Shown here in pieces: positions 17,829 to 25,756 of a DNA stretch of 64,000 bases. Numbering within the stretch: position 1 is the stretch's first letter; each line of letters begins with the position of its first letter. The stretch spans positions 620,001 to 684,000 of the forward strand of contig NZ_CP089211.1 in assembly GCF_021183825.1 (NCBI RefSeq), read 5' to 3'. A program made the position numbers and the translations under genes. The notes under the pieces are model-generated. The model was not told where the DNA came from and ran no database searches. It worked only from the letters and a program-made list of their open reading frames with translations. The stretch comes from Sinomicrobium kalidii. Its GTDB lineage: Bacteria; Bacteroidota; Bacteroidia; Flavobacteriales; Flavobacteriaceae.

Positions 17829-18001
17829 AGCTCCTCCCTTCAGACGAAGGGAGGTACCCGAGCGAAGCAACGGGGAGAGGGTTTGAAAGCCGATGCCACA
17901 GGGAAAGCATAAAAGTCAGGGAATAATCCTTAGACCTGGGTCGGGTCAAACTCCCCGTCCCGCATAGCGAGGCATCCCGCTTCAGATAAAGCGGGGAGCC
18001 T
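17829..18001 (-). repeat. B element copy 3 (reverse orientation)
   Basis: Left end AGCTCCTCCCTTCAGACGAAG and right end CTTCAGATAAAGCGGGGAGCC (read with the 20-residue limit in mind, both are the usual termini). The variable hairpin is replaced by CCCG ... CGGG, and hairpin 2 (CCCGCataGCGAGG) is partly broken. It truncates tandem copy 4. Confidence 0.7.
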
Positions 18002-18216
18002 TTTAGGCAGCCCGGATAAGAAAAGGAAATTCCAAAGGAACAACCCAAAAAACATCAGTATATCCGTGGCAAAAAAGAAAAACAACCAAACCCAACCAAC
18101 AACTAAAAAACAAGAACTAACACCAACAAATACTAAAAATAAACAACCACAAATACACCCACTCGAAAAACATCAGTGTATTCGTGGCCAAAAAACAGAA
18201 TAAGATTTAAAACCAT
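18002..18216. other. A/C-rich intergenic stretch with two C modules
   Basis: C-module copies near 18047-18070 (CATCAGTATATCCGTGGC) and 18166-18188 (CATCAGTGTATTCGTGGCC) flank an A/C-rich run. The downstream nucleoid-protein gene starts at 18217; no clear promoter element is seen. Confidence 0.5.
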
Positions 18217-19275
18217 ATGCTAAACCTTTATCCGTCACAAATAGAAAGCCTCTCTGTGCACCGTGTGGGCAACAAGAGCAGGAACGAAAACATTTTTTTA
18301 TCACGCGAGCCTTATCTCCTCAACGACGAGATCACGGCCATCCTTAAAGAATACTTCCTGAAACCCTTCCGCGAAAAGGAAGAAAACTATTTCCGTTTTG
18401 CCAATGAGGTCGATGTGGAATTCCACCCGCTCTACGACATCATCGCAGAAACATTTACCAACCCGGCAAGCGCGCATGAGAACTCCAAAAAGATAGCAAC
18501 CCATCTCTTCGACCAGTCCAGCCATCCGCATATCAAGAGCGGGGAAGTTTACGTGGCCTACTTCAGTGATATGGTCATGGACAACGAAAAGATCGATGCC
18601 ATCGGGATATTCAAAAGCGAGTTAAAGCACGATTTCCTCCAGTTCCGGGAAAGCGAAACCAACCTGGACATCGTTATCCAGCAAGGGGTGAACATCAATA
18701 AACTGGACAAGGGCTGCCTCATCTTCAACATTCACAAAGATGAAGGCTACAAGATCCTCTCGGTAGACAGCAACCGCTACGACGCCAAATACTGGGTGGA
18801 AAACTTCCTCGGGGTGAGTGCCCTCACCGATGAGAACTTCTTCACCAAAAAATACCTGAAGTTCTGCCAGGACTTTGCCAAGGATGTTGTGCTCCCGGCA
18901 GAAGACAAAAAGCAGGAGGTGATGTTTATGAACCGTGCCGTAAACCACTTTGCCAAAAACGACGACTTCGAAGAAACCAACTTCCTCAACGAAGTGATGG
19001 ACAACCCGGAACTCATCCCCGAGTTCAAGCACTACAAGGTGGAGAAAGGGCCCAAATATCATATCGAAGATGTCGCCAATTTTCCTATAGCCAACAAGGC
19101 CGTTTCCGAAGCGCGGAAAAAGATCAAGAATGTCATTAACCTGGACACGAACATCCAGATCAAGATGGATTTTGTAAACCCCGAGTCCGCCGAGAAGTTT
19201 GTGGAAAAAGGCTGGGACGAGGAAAAGCAGATGTATTATTACCTGGTGTATTTTAACAAGGAAGAAAAAAGTTAA
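18217..19275 (+). CDS. Nucleoid-associated protein, NdpA/YejK family
   Basis: A 352-residue protein of the 37-kDa nucleoid-associated family (PF04245). It opens with the typical SLSVHRVGNKSRNE (residues 11-24), followed by LSREPYLLNDEITAILKEYF. The middle contains the conserved KSGEVYVAYFSDMVMDNEKIDAIGIFKSE segment in two parts, and the C-terminal third is helical. The length fits the family. Binding to the nucleoid is known for E. coli YejK; the physiological role remains unclear. Confidence 0.85.
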   Translation: MLNLYPSQIESLSVHRVGNKSRNENIFLSREPYLLNDEITAILKEYFLKPFREKEENYFRFANEVDVEFHPLYDIIAETFTNPASAHENSKKIATHLFDQSSHPHIKSGEVYVAYFSDMVMDNEKIDAIGIFKSELKHDFLQFRESETNLDIVIQQGVNINKLDKGCLIFNIHKDEGYKILSVDSNRYDAKYWVENFLGVSALTDENFFTKKYLKFCQDFAKDVVLPAEDKKQEVMFMNRAVNHFAKNDDFEETNFLNEVMDNPELIPEFKHYKVEKGPKYHIEDVANFPIANKAVSEARKKIKNVINLDTNIQIKMDFVNPESAEKFVEKGWDEEKQMYYYLVYFNKEEKS

Positions 19276-19440
19276 GGCTTTTAAGAGATTAGATTTGAGA
19301 TATTAGGTTTTAGAAAGGAGGATTGTAGTGTGGTGAGTTTTTACAACCCTGTCCTATATCCTGTATTCCAAATTGCTTTGGATATTTTGAAATTTCTCTT
19401 GTTGAAGTAAATCAATTTTTTTTATAGCATAAGGGCTTAA
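19276..19440. other. Intergenic, with G motif
   Basis: Immediately after the nucleoid-protein stop lies TTAGATTTGAGATATTAGG (19289-19307), a motif that also follows genes near 20584 (inverted), 32191 and 35973. Otherwise AT-rich, with nothing recognised. Confidence 0.5.
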
Positions 19441-19613
19441 AGGCACCCCGCTTCAGACGAAGAGGGGTATCTTGCTATGCAAGACGGGGAGTTTGACCCA
19501 GCCCAGGTCTTGGGGTTATTCCCTGACTTTTGTGTTTTTCCTGTGGTCTGGGCCTTCAAACCCTCCGACCAGACTGAAGTCTGGTCACCTCCCTTCGTCT
19601 GAAGGGAGGAGTT
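19441..19613 (+). repeat. B element copy 4
   Basis: Left terminus AGGCACCCCGCTTCAGACGA, right terminus CTTCGTCTGAAGGGAGGAG. Hairpin 2 is TCTTGCtatGCAAGA, which keeps pairing while changing two base pairs relative to TCCCGC/GCGGGA of the other copies. The variable hairpin is CCAGACTgaAGTCTGG. Confidence 0.8.
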
Positions 19614-19730
19614 CTTTTCATCCCTTTATATGAAGAAAGAGTGGTCCTCTTATATTTCTTGTCACTTATGACTACGGAGGAGGGATTTAGTTCTCGGGAT
19701 GGCGCTCTCTTTACTGCTTGTATTCTTTCA

Positions 19731-19902
19731 GGCTCCCCGCTTCAGACGAAGCGGGGTGTCCCGCTTTGCGGGACGGGGAGTTTGACCCGGCCCAAATCTT
19801 GGGATAATCCCTAAACTTTTGTGTTTATCCTATGACTTGGGCTTTCAAACCCTCCGACCGGACTGATGTCCGGCCACCTCCCTTCGTCTGAAGGGAGGAG
19901 CT
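19731..19902 (+). repeat. B element copy 5
   Basis: 172-bp copy with intact parts: GGCTCCCCGCTTCAGACGAAG at the left, hairpin 2 TCCCGCtttGCGGGA, variable hairpin CCGGACTgatGTCCGG, and right terminus CTTCGTCTGAAGGGAGGAGC. It ends 6 bases before the stop codon of the DUF559 gene. Confidence 0.85.
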
Positions 19903-19908
19903 CTTTTT

Positions 19909-20286
19909 CTACTTTTTTGTGCTGCCTTTTAAATGTTCCTTGATCTCTTGCAAAACAGAAGGTAGGTATTCAAATACCATTTTGTTTTCAATACGAAGCA
20001 CAATATATCCGAGTTTGTTTAATTGTTCCGTTCTTTTTTCATCATATTCTTCGGTCTGGGAATTGTCATGTACTTCCCCGTCCAATTCAATGATTAACCG
20101 GACCTCGGCACAATAAAAATCTACGATATAATTTTCAATACTGTGCTGCCGGGTAAAGCGTTTTCCTTCCAGTTTTCTCGCTTTTAAATGTTTCCATAGA
20201 TATGCTTCTGCCGGAGTCATGTTTTTACGCAAATCATCCCGGTATGCTTTGAGAGTTTGTAAATTATGTATTTGCGTTTTTTTCAT
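19909..20286 (-). CDS. DUF559 endonuclease-like protein
   Basis: A 125-residue protein of the DUF559 family, related to Vsr-type PD-(D/E)XK nucleases. Catalytic-type residues are visible: IVDFYC (Asp56) and LIIELDGEVHD (Glu67, Asp69). The N-terminal LRKNMTPAEAYLWKHLKARK and RQHSIENYI are standard for the family. It lies between two direct copies of the B element (19731-19902 and 20317-20488) with only short spacers, so it looks like the passenger of a repeat-bounded unit. Function of the family is unproven; nuclease activity is inferred. Confidence 0.85.
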   Translation of the reverse strand: MKKTQIHNLQTLKAYRDDLRKNMTPAEAYLWKHLKARKLEGKRFTRQHSIENYIVDFYCAEVRLIIELDGEVHDNSQTEEYDEKRTEQLNKLGYIVLRIENKMVFEYLPSVLQEIKEHLKGSTKK

Positions 20287-20316
20287 GCGTATTCTTTTTA
20301 CATGAGACTAACCAAA

Positions 20317-20488
20317 AGCTCCCCGCTTCAGACGAAGCGGGGGGTCCCGCCTTGCGGGACGGGGAGTTTGACATAGCCCAGGTCTTAGGATTATTCCCTG
20401 ACTTTTGTGTTTTCCCCATGGCCGGCCCCCTCAAACCCTCCGACCGGACTGATGTCCGGCCACCTCCCTTCGTCTGAAGGGAGGAGCC
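20317..20488 (+). repeat. B element copy 6
   Basis: 172-bp copy, same orientation as copy 5, on the start side of the DUF559 gene. Termini AGCTCCCCGCTTCAGACGAA and CTTCGTCTGAAGGGAGGAGCC. Hairpin 2 is TCCCGCcttGCGGGA and the variable hairpin CCGGACTgatGTCCGG, as in copy 5. The central GCCCAGG arm faces CCGGCCC, so this inner stem is weakened. Confidence 0.85.
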
Positions 20489-20607
20489 CCTTATCATCCC
20501 TTAAATATTAGGAACGAACATAAGCGCGTTGCATTCATCAATATGCAAAGAATCTTAAAAATAACGAATCACAAGTTATCTCGTATCTCAAATCTAAGTT
20601 CTAACAT
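20489..20607. other. Short intergenic with inverted G motif
   Basis: Contains TATCTCAAATCTAAG (20584-20598), the reverse complement of the G motif, directly downstream of the minus-strand gene that ends at 20608. Confidence 0.4.
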
Positions 20608-21681
20608 CTAAAACCCGTTAAACAACCGCTTGGTACTGATTCCCTCATAGTTCCGCTTCACAAAATCGAGGGCGGCTTCGAGGACCTCACCCATGTTTTG
20701 GGCTTTTTTAAACGCTACGTCCTGTACAAACTGTAAGATCTCCATTTTTAACCGTTCCACGTTTTCCGATACGGAGATCGTATCGTCTTTGGCGCAATCC
20801 AGCAGTTCTTCCATACGTTCGTGATAACTGATCAACCGTTTGGCCACGATGGAACGCTCCTCTACCTTGTACTGGTCTACCGAACTTTTCTGCAATTTAT
20901 CGCGCACCAGGTTAACCATAGTGTTGTTCTCCTTAAAAAACTGCGGACGGTATACCTTGAACTTCCCTTCATAACACTGCTGGTCGAAATCTATGGCACG
21001 TATCTTATAGACTACATGATCAAAATCGTGCGTAGGCACAATAACGTAGTTATACGACCGCATATCGCCCAGCAGCCGTATCATACAACGTTCGTTGAAC
21101 TTGACGAACTCCTTGGCGATCTGTGATTTTTCCATTTCGGAACAGATCGGTAATAATTCCTTGATAAACACATCACCGGGGATACCCGCTATGTGTTCTT
21201 CGATCAAAGTATCTTTATAGACCAGAAAGTTCAGGTTGTAGGGCGAGAGCATGTGCTCCAGTTCCAATCCGTAAATACGGGAGGCATCGGCCGTTTTTAT
21301 ATAAAAATAGGTATAGTTGTCGTTGAGCACGTTACGTATCTTCACGCGGAAGGGTTTGGAATTGCCAAACGTACAATAGTCAATGGCATCCACATTGAGG
21401 AACTGCAAAATATGATCGCTCCCGTCCGAATGCAGTATGGAATAGACCCTTTTAAGGCTCAGGTCGATCTCCTGGCGGTCAAAGTCGTTGTAAAAGACCC
21501 GTATCCAGAGCGTATCCTCGTCATTGCGGTCATACACCACTACAGAGCCCGAAAACCGTAACAGGTCGTCATAAAAAATAGGGAACTTGATCGTCCGGTT
21601 ATACGCTTTCAGGTAATCGTGCAGCTTCTCCGTCACCGGAAAGGCGGGCTTCTTCTTCGACATCAGCTTTTCTTCTTCCAT
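20608..21681 (-). CDS. Conserved hypothetical protein
   Basis: A 357-residue soluble protein; family not recognised with certainty. It starts with a Lys-rich stretch (MSKKKPAFP, residues 7-15), has no signal peptide or membrane segment, and contains SGSVVVYDRNDEDTLWIRVF, a helix-rich C-terminus, and an IRAIDFDQQCYEG step (about residue 230). The latter is loosely reminiscent of the metal-binding DFD/DFG loop of kinase-like proteins, a resemblance too weak for a call. An alternative start is Met7. A TAAGTTTG element lies upstream. Confidence 0.7.
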   Translation of the reverse strand: MEEEKLMSKKKPAFPVTEKLHDYLKAYNRTIKFPIFYDDLLRFSGSVVVYDRNDEDTLWIRVFYNDFDRQEIDLSLKRVYSILHSDGSDHILQFLNVDAIDYCTFGNSKPFRVKIRNVLNDNYTYFYIKTADASRIYGLELEHMLSPYNLNFLVYKDTLIEEHIAGIPGDVFIKELLPICSEMEKSQIAKEFVKFNERCMIRLLGDMRSYNYVIVPTHDFDHVVYKIRAIDFDQQCYEGKFKVYRPQFFKENNTMVNLVRDKLQKSSVDQYKVEERSIVAKRLISYHERMEELLDCAKDDTISVSENVERLKMEILQFVQDVAFKKAQNMGEVLEAALDFVKRNYEGISTKRLFNGF

Positions 21682-21710
21682 CTTCTGTGCAATAAAAACG
21701 GTTTATATTT

Positions 21711-21718
21711 CAAACTTA
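21711..21718 (-). promoter_or_regulatory. -7 promoter element for the 20608-21681 gene
   Basis: Minus strand TAAGTTTG matches TAnnTTTG, 30 bases before the start at 21681. Confidence 0.55.
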
Positions 21719-21780
21719 CGCATTTTTTGGGAGGGGTTTTTAGTTTTGGAGTTGGGGAGTTTTGGAGTTTTTAGTGTTTT

Positions 21781-22107
21781 GCCACGGATACACGGATGTT
21801 TTTGGGGGTTGTTCCTTCAGAACTTCCCTTTGGTGTGTGGGTTGTTTTAAAGGTTCTCCGTTTCAGACGAAGCGGGGTGTCCCGCTTTGCGGGACAGGGA
21901 GTTTGACCCGGCCAGGTCTTGGGACTATTCCCTTACCTTTGTGTTTTTCCCATGGCCTGGGCTTTCAAACCCTCCGACCAGACTAAAGTCTGCCCACCTC
22001 CCTTCGTCTGAAGGGAGGAGCCTTTTGGGAGCTTACTCACATCAGAAAAAAGTACTCCAAATCAAAGTCCCACAAGGGACACTAAAAAACATTCGTGTAT
22101 TCGTGGC
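21781..22107. repeat. Composite element: inverted C modules flanking B element copy 7
   Basis: GCCACGGATACACGGATG (21781-21798) and CATTCGTGTATTCGTGGC (22090-22107) form terminal inverted repeats around B copy 7 (21850-22023). This copy has hairpin 2 TCCCGCtttGCGGGA and a variable hairpin CCAGACTaaAGTCTGC with one broken pair. AGTCCCACAAGGGAC precedes the right C module. Together with the GT-rich run at 21737-21775 this fills the whole gap between the genes at 21681 and 22238. Confidence 0.75.
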
Positions 22108-22237
22108 AAAAAAACTTGCGTTACCCCCCGCTATATCCAAAGAACATCAAAAAAAATAATTCACGAATTTGTCATCATTCCGTAACAAAATCGTATTTTT
22201 TTCGTCAGGTTATGTAGAATAGTCAAAAACAAATACT

Positions 22238-23131
22238 TTGGAAACCATTTTAAGCATCCGGAACCTCACCAAGAAGTTCGGCTACCTCACAGCGGTTAAA
22301 GACCTTTCCTTTTCTATCGAGAAAGGGAACGTATACGGCATCCTGGGGCCCAACGGCAGTGGAAAGTCCACCACGCTGGGCATTGTGCTCAATGTAGTGA
22401 ACAAGACCGCGGGCAGTTTTCAGTGGTTCGACGGGCAGGTATCTACCCACGACGCATTGAAAAAAGTGGGCGCCATTATTGAGCGGCCCAATTTCTACCC
22501 GTATATGTCCGCCGAAAAAAACCTCAACCTCGTCTGCAAGATCAAGGACGTACCCCGCGAAAAGATCCGCGAAAAACTGGAAGTGGTGGGCCTGTACGAC
22601 CGTAAGGACAGCAAGTTCAGCACCTATTCCCTCGGGATGAAACAGCGGCTGGCCATTGCCTCTGCCCTGCTCAACGACCCCGAAATACTGATCCTCGACG
22701 AACCCACCAACGGGCTCGACCCCCAGGGCATCCACCAGATCAGGGAAATCATTAAAAAGATCGCTGCCAGCGGAACCACCATCCTCCTCGCCTCGCACCT
22801 GCTGGACGAAGTGGAGAAAGTATGCACCCACGTAGTGGTGCTCCGCAAAGGTGAAAAGCTCTATTCCGGACGGGTAGACCAGATGATCGCCAGCCACGGT
22901 TTCTTCGAACTCCGCTGCAAGGAGCGCAACAAAGCCCTGTCCCTGCTCCGGGAAAACCGGGCCTTTAAAGACATCAAGGAAGAGAACAGTACCATCACCG
23001 CCTTCCTCAGCGAACCCATGGAAGCGGAAACCTTTAACAAGCTGATGTTCGACAACGGCATTATCCTCTCGCACCTTGTTAAGCGGAAGGAAAGCCTGGA
23101 AGAGCAGTTTTTGGCGCTTACGAAGGATTAA
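22238..23131 (+). CDS. ABC transporter ATP-binding protein
   Basis: A 297-residue ATPase of the CcmA/BcrA type. Walker A GPNGSGKST (residues 37-45), Q-loop region IIERPNFYPYMSAEKNL, signature YSLGMKQRL, Walker B ILILDEPTNGLDP and the switch His in ILLASHLLDEV are all present. The start is TTG at 22238 (no ATG is available before the conserved N-terminal strand). The matching permease follows at 23572 but is separated by a repeat region; the two probably form one exporter. Substrate unknown. Confidence 0.9.
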   Translation: METILSIRNLTKKFGYLTAVKDLSFSIEKGNVYGILGPNGSGKSTTLGIVLNVVNKTAGSFQWFDGQVSTHDALKKVGAIIERPNFYPYMSAEKNLNLVCKIKDVPREKIREKLEVVGLYDRKDSKFSTYSLGMKQRLAIASALLNDPEILILDEPTNGLDPQGIHQIREIIKKIAASGTTILLASHLLDEVEKVCTHVVVLRKGEKLYSGRVDQMIASHGFFELRCKERNKALSLLRENRAFKDIKEENSTITAFLSEPMEAETFNKLMFDNGIILSHLVKRKESLEEQFLALTKD

Positions 23132-23571
23132 TGAAGTTAATGCGTTGGTTAGTTGGGGAGTTTTGGAGTTATTTGGCTATTGAGTTATGAAATTATTGGG
23201 AAAATTATAAACAACAAAAAACTCCCCACTCACAAAGCGGCCCACCCTTCTTCATCTCAAGAGGGGAGTCCGATTAAAGTGTAACTAAAAAACATAAAAA
23301 GAAAAAAACGGAGAGTTTGACCCACCCCAGGTCTTGGGATTATTTCCTGACTTTTGTGTTTTCCCTATGGCCCGGGCTTTCAAACCCTCCGATCCCGATC
23401 AAAGATCGGGACCACCTCCCTTCGTCTGAAGGGAGGAGCCTTTTGGGAATGCCCATATAAAAAAATAAACCAAAGTCCCGTGAGGGACAAAATAAAAAAC
23501 ATTCGTGTATCCGTGGAAAAACACTAACAACTAAAAAACTAAGAACTAAAAGACTAAAAAACTATAAAAAT
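23132..23571. repeat. Mosaic repeat region splitting the ABC gene pair
   Basis: Gene-free 440 bases containing GT-rich A-module text (23140-23200), a rearranged B terminus (CTTCATCTCAAGAGGGGAG, 23252-23270), B element copy 8 (23308-23441) and a C module (23494-23517). Confidence 0.7.
23308..23441 (+). repeat. B element copy 8 (left end rearranged)
   Basis: Core GAGAGTTTGACC ... CCCAGGTCTTGGG ... TTTCAAACCCTCCG, then a variable hairpin TCCCGATCaaaGATCGGGA unlike any other copy, and the usual right terminus CTTCGTCTGAAGGGAGGAGCC. The left hairpins are missing or displaced to 23226-23272. Confidence 0.7.
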
Positions 23572-24402
23572 ATGCTTCGCTTATTACAGATAGAATCCAT
23601 AAAACTGTGGAACAACCGGGCCAGTAAGTTCCTTATCGTGTCCTATTTTGTGCTGTTGACTTCCATAGCACTTATTGCCGCCATAAAATTTGACATCGGT
23701 CCCATAGAATTCCACCTGGCCGATCAGGGAATCTTTAATTTTCCCTATATCTGGCACTTCAACACCTATATGGCAGCCTGGTTAAAACTGTTCCTGGCCA
23801 TTGTTATCGTGTCTATGACCGCCAACGAGTACAGCAACAAGACCATTAAGCAAAACCTGATCGACGGATTGAGCAAATGGGAGTTTATCTATTCCAAATT
23901 CCTCACCGTGCTCAGCTTTGCCGCCATATCTACGGTGTTTGTCTTTGTAGTATCCATGATCCTGGGGCTTATTTATTCCGATTTTAACGAAGTCTCCATC
24001 ATATTTTCCGATCTCGAATACCTCCTGGCCTATTTTATAAAGCTTATGGGCTTTTTTGCCTTCTGCCTCTTCCTGGGTATCCTTGTAAAACGCTCCGCCT
24101 TTGCGCTGGGGTTCCTGATCCTCTGGCAAATCCTCGAAGGACTGTTCTACCTGCTTATCAGCTGGCAGTCCGACAATAGAACCGCCACTGCCATAGCCCA
24201 GTTTTTTCCGCTCGATGCCATGGGCAACCTTATCAAAGAACCCTGGACGCGGCTTTCGGCCGTACGGACAGCCGCCAGCCAGATGGGCGAGGAAATATCC
24301 AAAGATTATGGCGTACACTGGTATACCGTAGGCATTGTACTGGTGTGGACCGCCCTGTTTATCTACTGGTCTTACGCCCTCCTTAAAAAGCGCGACCTGT
24401 AA
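23572..24402 (+). CDS. ABC transporter permease (ABC-2 type)
   Basis: A 276-residue inner-membrane protein with about six helices. It has the ABC-2 pattern: an N-terminal cytoplasmic piece MLRLLQIESIKLWNNRASK, first helix FLIVSYFVLLTSIALIAAI, a TANEYSNKTIKQNLIDG loop before helix 3 (the usual coupling motif), and a C-terminal helix ending YWSYALLKKRDL. It should pair with the ATPase encoded at 22238-23131. Confidence 0.85.
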   Translation: MLRLLQIESIKLWNNRASKFLIVSYFVLLTSIALIAAIKFDIGPIEFHLADQGIFNFPYIWHFNTYMAAWLKLFLAIVIVSMTANEYSNKTIKQNLIDGLSKWEFIYSKFLTVLSFAAISTVFVFVVSMILGLIYSDFNEVSIIFSDLEYLLAYFIKLMGFFAFCLFLGILVKRSAFALGFLILWQILEGLFYLLISWQSDNRTATAIAQFFPLDAMGNLIKEPWTRLSAVRTAASQMGEEISKDYGVHWYTVGIVLVWTALFIYWSYALLKKRDL

Positions 24403-24441
24403 AAAACGAACAGCCCCCGCAATAACACCTACAAAAGACAT

Positions 24442-24475
24442 AATGCAGGGTATCCCCTGCATTGTGCCTTTGTTT
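24442..24475 (+). terminator. Probable terminator after the ABC permease
   Basis: AATGCAGGG (24442-24450) pairs with CCCTGCATT (24455-24463), followed by a T-rich GTGCCTTTGTTTT tail. Confidence 0.5.
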
Positions 24476-24543
24476 TCCATGTCCCCTCCCATAAAAACAG
24501 TGCTTTAGCATGACAGAACAGGTAATTAACAGATAGCAATACC

Positions 24544-24778
24544 CCCATACATTTTGTCAGCAGGCCCATACAAGGCCCTAACAGGCCTGTACACTACAAA
24601 AATAAGCCGGCCCCGGTGCAAAGTAGATACACCCCGCAGCAAAGCGGCCCCACCTTGTTAAATAGTAAGGATATCCCGTATAAAAGCAGGTACACTCCAT
24701 TAAAAGGCTGTTGGCCTCCGGTATAAAGTACTCCTGTCCCGCTATAAAGCAGGGCTGCCCCGTAGTGCGGGAAAGGGG
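24544..24778. repeat. Degenerate 21-nt tandem repeat array
   Basis: Eleven units in a row. Two 21-mers begin CCCATACA at 24544 and 24565, one 25-mer lies at 24586, and eight units of exactly 21 bases run from 24611 to 24778. Most share a C-rich start, a central TATAAAG/AAAG and an AGG or similar near the end (for example CCCGTATAAAAGCAGGTACA, CCCGCTATAAAGCAGGGCTG). The minus strand is open across the array with heptads such as VYLLLYG and AALLYSG but has no ATG. Confidence 0.7.
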
Positions 24779-25210
24779 TGGTTTTTATAAAGTACGGAAA
24801 AACAGGGAAATGGCTGTCTCCGGGCAGGGGTGATTTGTCGGGTTATGAGTTGAAATAGGGTGTGATTGGACATTTTTTTAGGGAAAATGTGGTGGGTTAC
24901 GGGAAGCCGTAAGAAATTTTAATAGGTTTTCTGTAATATTAGCAAATCATACAGTTTATACTAAATTATGAATATACTTGGGACTTTCATAAATCTCAAG
25001 TGTATTAAATAAATAGCAACTGATCAAAAATTGATATATTGTAAAAAGGTATAATTTCATTTTCACCCCAATTATATTGTCTTACTGACTTCTCCCAAGA
25101 ACACGAAAATGTGTGCTTATCTATGTTTAAAATGAACTAGTACTGAAAACCGTAAACCAGAAATTAAATCCAAAAGTATTTTTGGGCGTCAAACCAACCA
25201 TGCTTACCAA
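24779..25210. other. Intergenic transition into the AT-rich island
   Basis: Base composition drops sharply to AT-rich after about 24,900. Only the promoter element at 25177-25184 is recognised. No attachment site, tRNA fragment or integrase was found. Confidence 0.5.
25177..25184 (+). promoter_or_regulatory. -7 promoter element for the DUF4407 operon
   Basis: TATTTTTG matches TAnnTTTG, 26 bases before the first gene of the operon at 25211. Confidence 0.6.
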
Positions 25211-25756
25211 ATGACTAAAAAGTTCAAAATAAACTTTAAGAATAAAATCAGTATGATAATATTGCATGGACAATGTTTTCTTCTGTTTTTCAAAAACTTA
25301 CTATTTATAAAAAAATTAAATCTAAAAAGTGTATCACTTTCCGATAATATTGTAATTCAAAATAACCAAACAGAATTACTCTGGAAAGTAAATGGTTGTT
25401 ATAAAATAAAGGTTCATGATCTCGGTATTTTCCCGGGAAATTCATGCGGCATAAGGTTTATTTTTCTTCCTAACTATAATCCAATCGAAATAACATTTTT
25501 TGGAATAGATAAAAAATTAAAAAAGACCTTAGTAATTGAAAGCACCAGAATAGATTTGATCAACAAATTTGTCACTTCCTCTAAAATCCCAATCACTTCA
25601 ACCATTCCATATTTCAAACAAAGAATCGAGAACTACTTTAGAACTTCTAATCACTATATAAGATCAATAAATATCGAGATCAAATCACAAAATCTACTTG
25701 TGGAATTTGAAACCTTTGAAATGAAAAACTATACAACCAAAAACACAACAACATAA
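25211..25756 (+). CDS. Unknown protein, first gene of the DUF4407 operon
   Basis: A 181-residue Lys/Ile-rich protein, family not recognised. Residues 14-35 are hydrophobic (MIILHGQCFLLFFKNLLFI) but not a clean signal peptide. The middle (about 40-115) looks beta-rich, with an ELLWKVNGCYKIKVHDLGIF step resembling small Ig-like domains, and the C-terminal half is mixed. The stop overlaps the ATG of the next gene by one base (TAATG), so translation is coupled. The low-GC, AT-rich codon use matches the rest of the island and differs from flanking genes. Confidence 0.65.
   Translation: MTKKFKINFKNKISMIILHGQCFLLFFKNLLFIKKLNLKSVSLSDNIVIQNNQTELLWKVNGCYKIKVHDLGIFPGNSCGIRFIFLPNYNPIEITFFGIDKKLKKTLVIESTRIDLINKFVTSSKIPITSTIPYFKQRIENYFRTSNHYIRSINIEIKSQNLLVEFETFEMKNYTTKNTTT

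Noticed and set aside
22234..22240. TACTTTG as -7 element for the ABC ATPase gene
   Set aside because: One base short of TAnnTTTG and overlaps the only possible start codon.
24590..24846. Heptad repeat protein on the minus strand
   Set aside because: No start codon; kept as an observation, not a gene.
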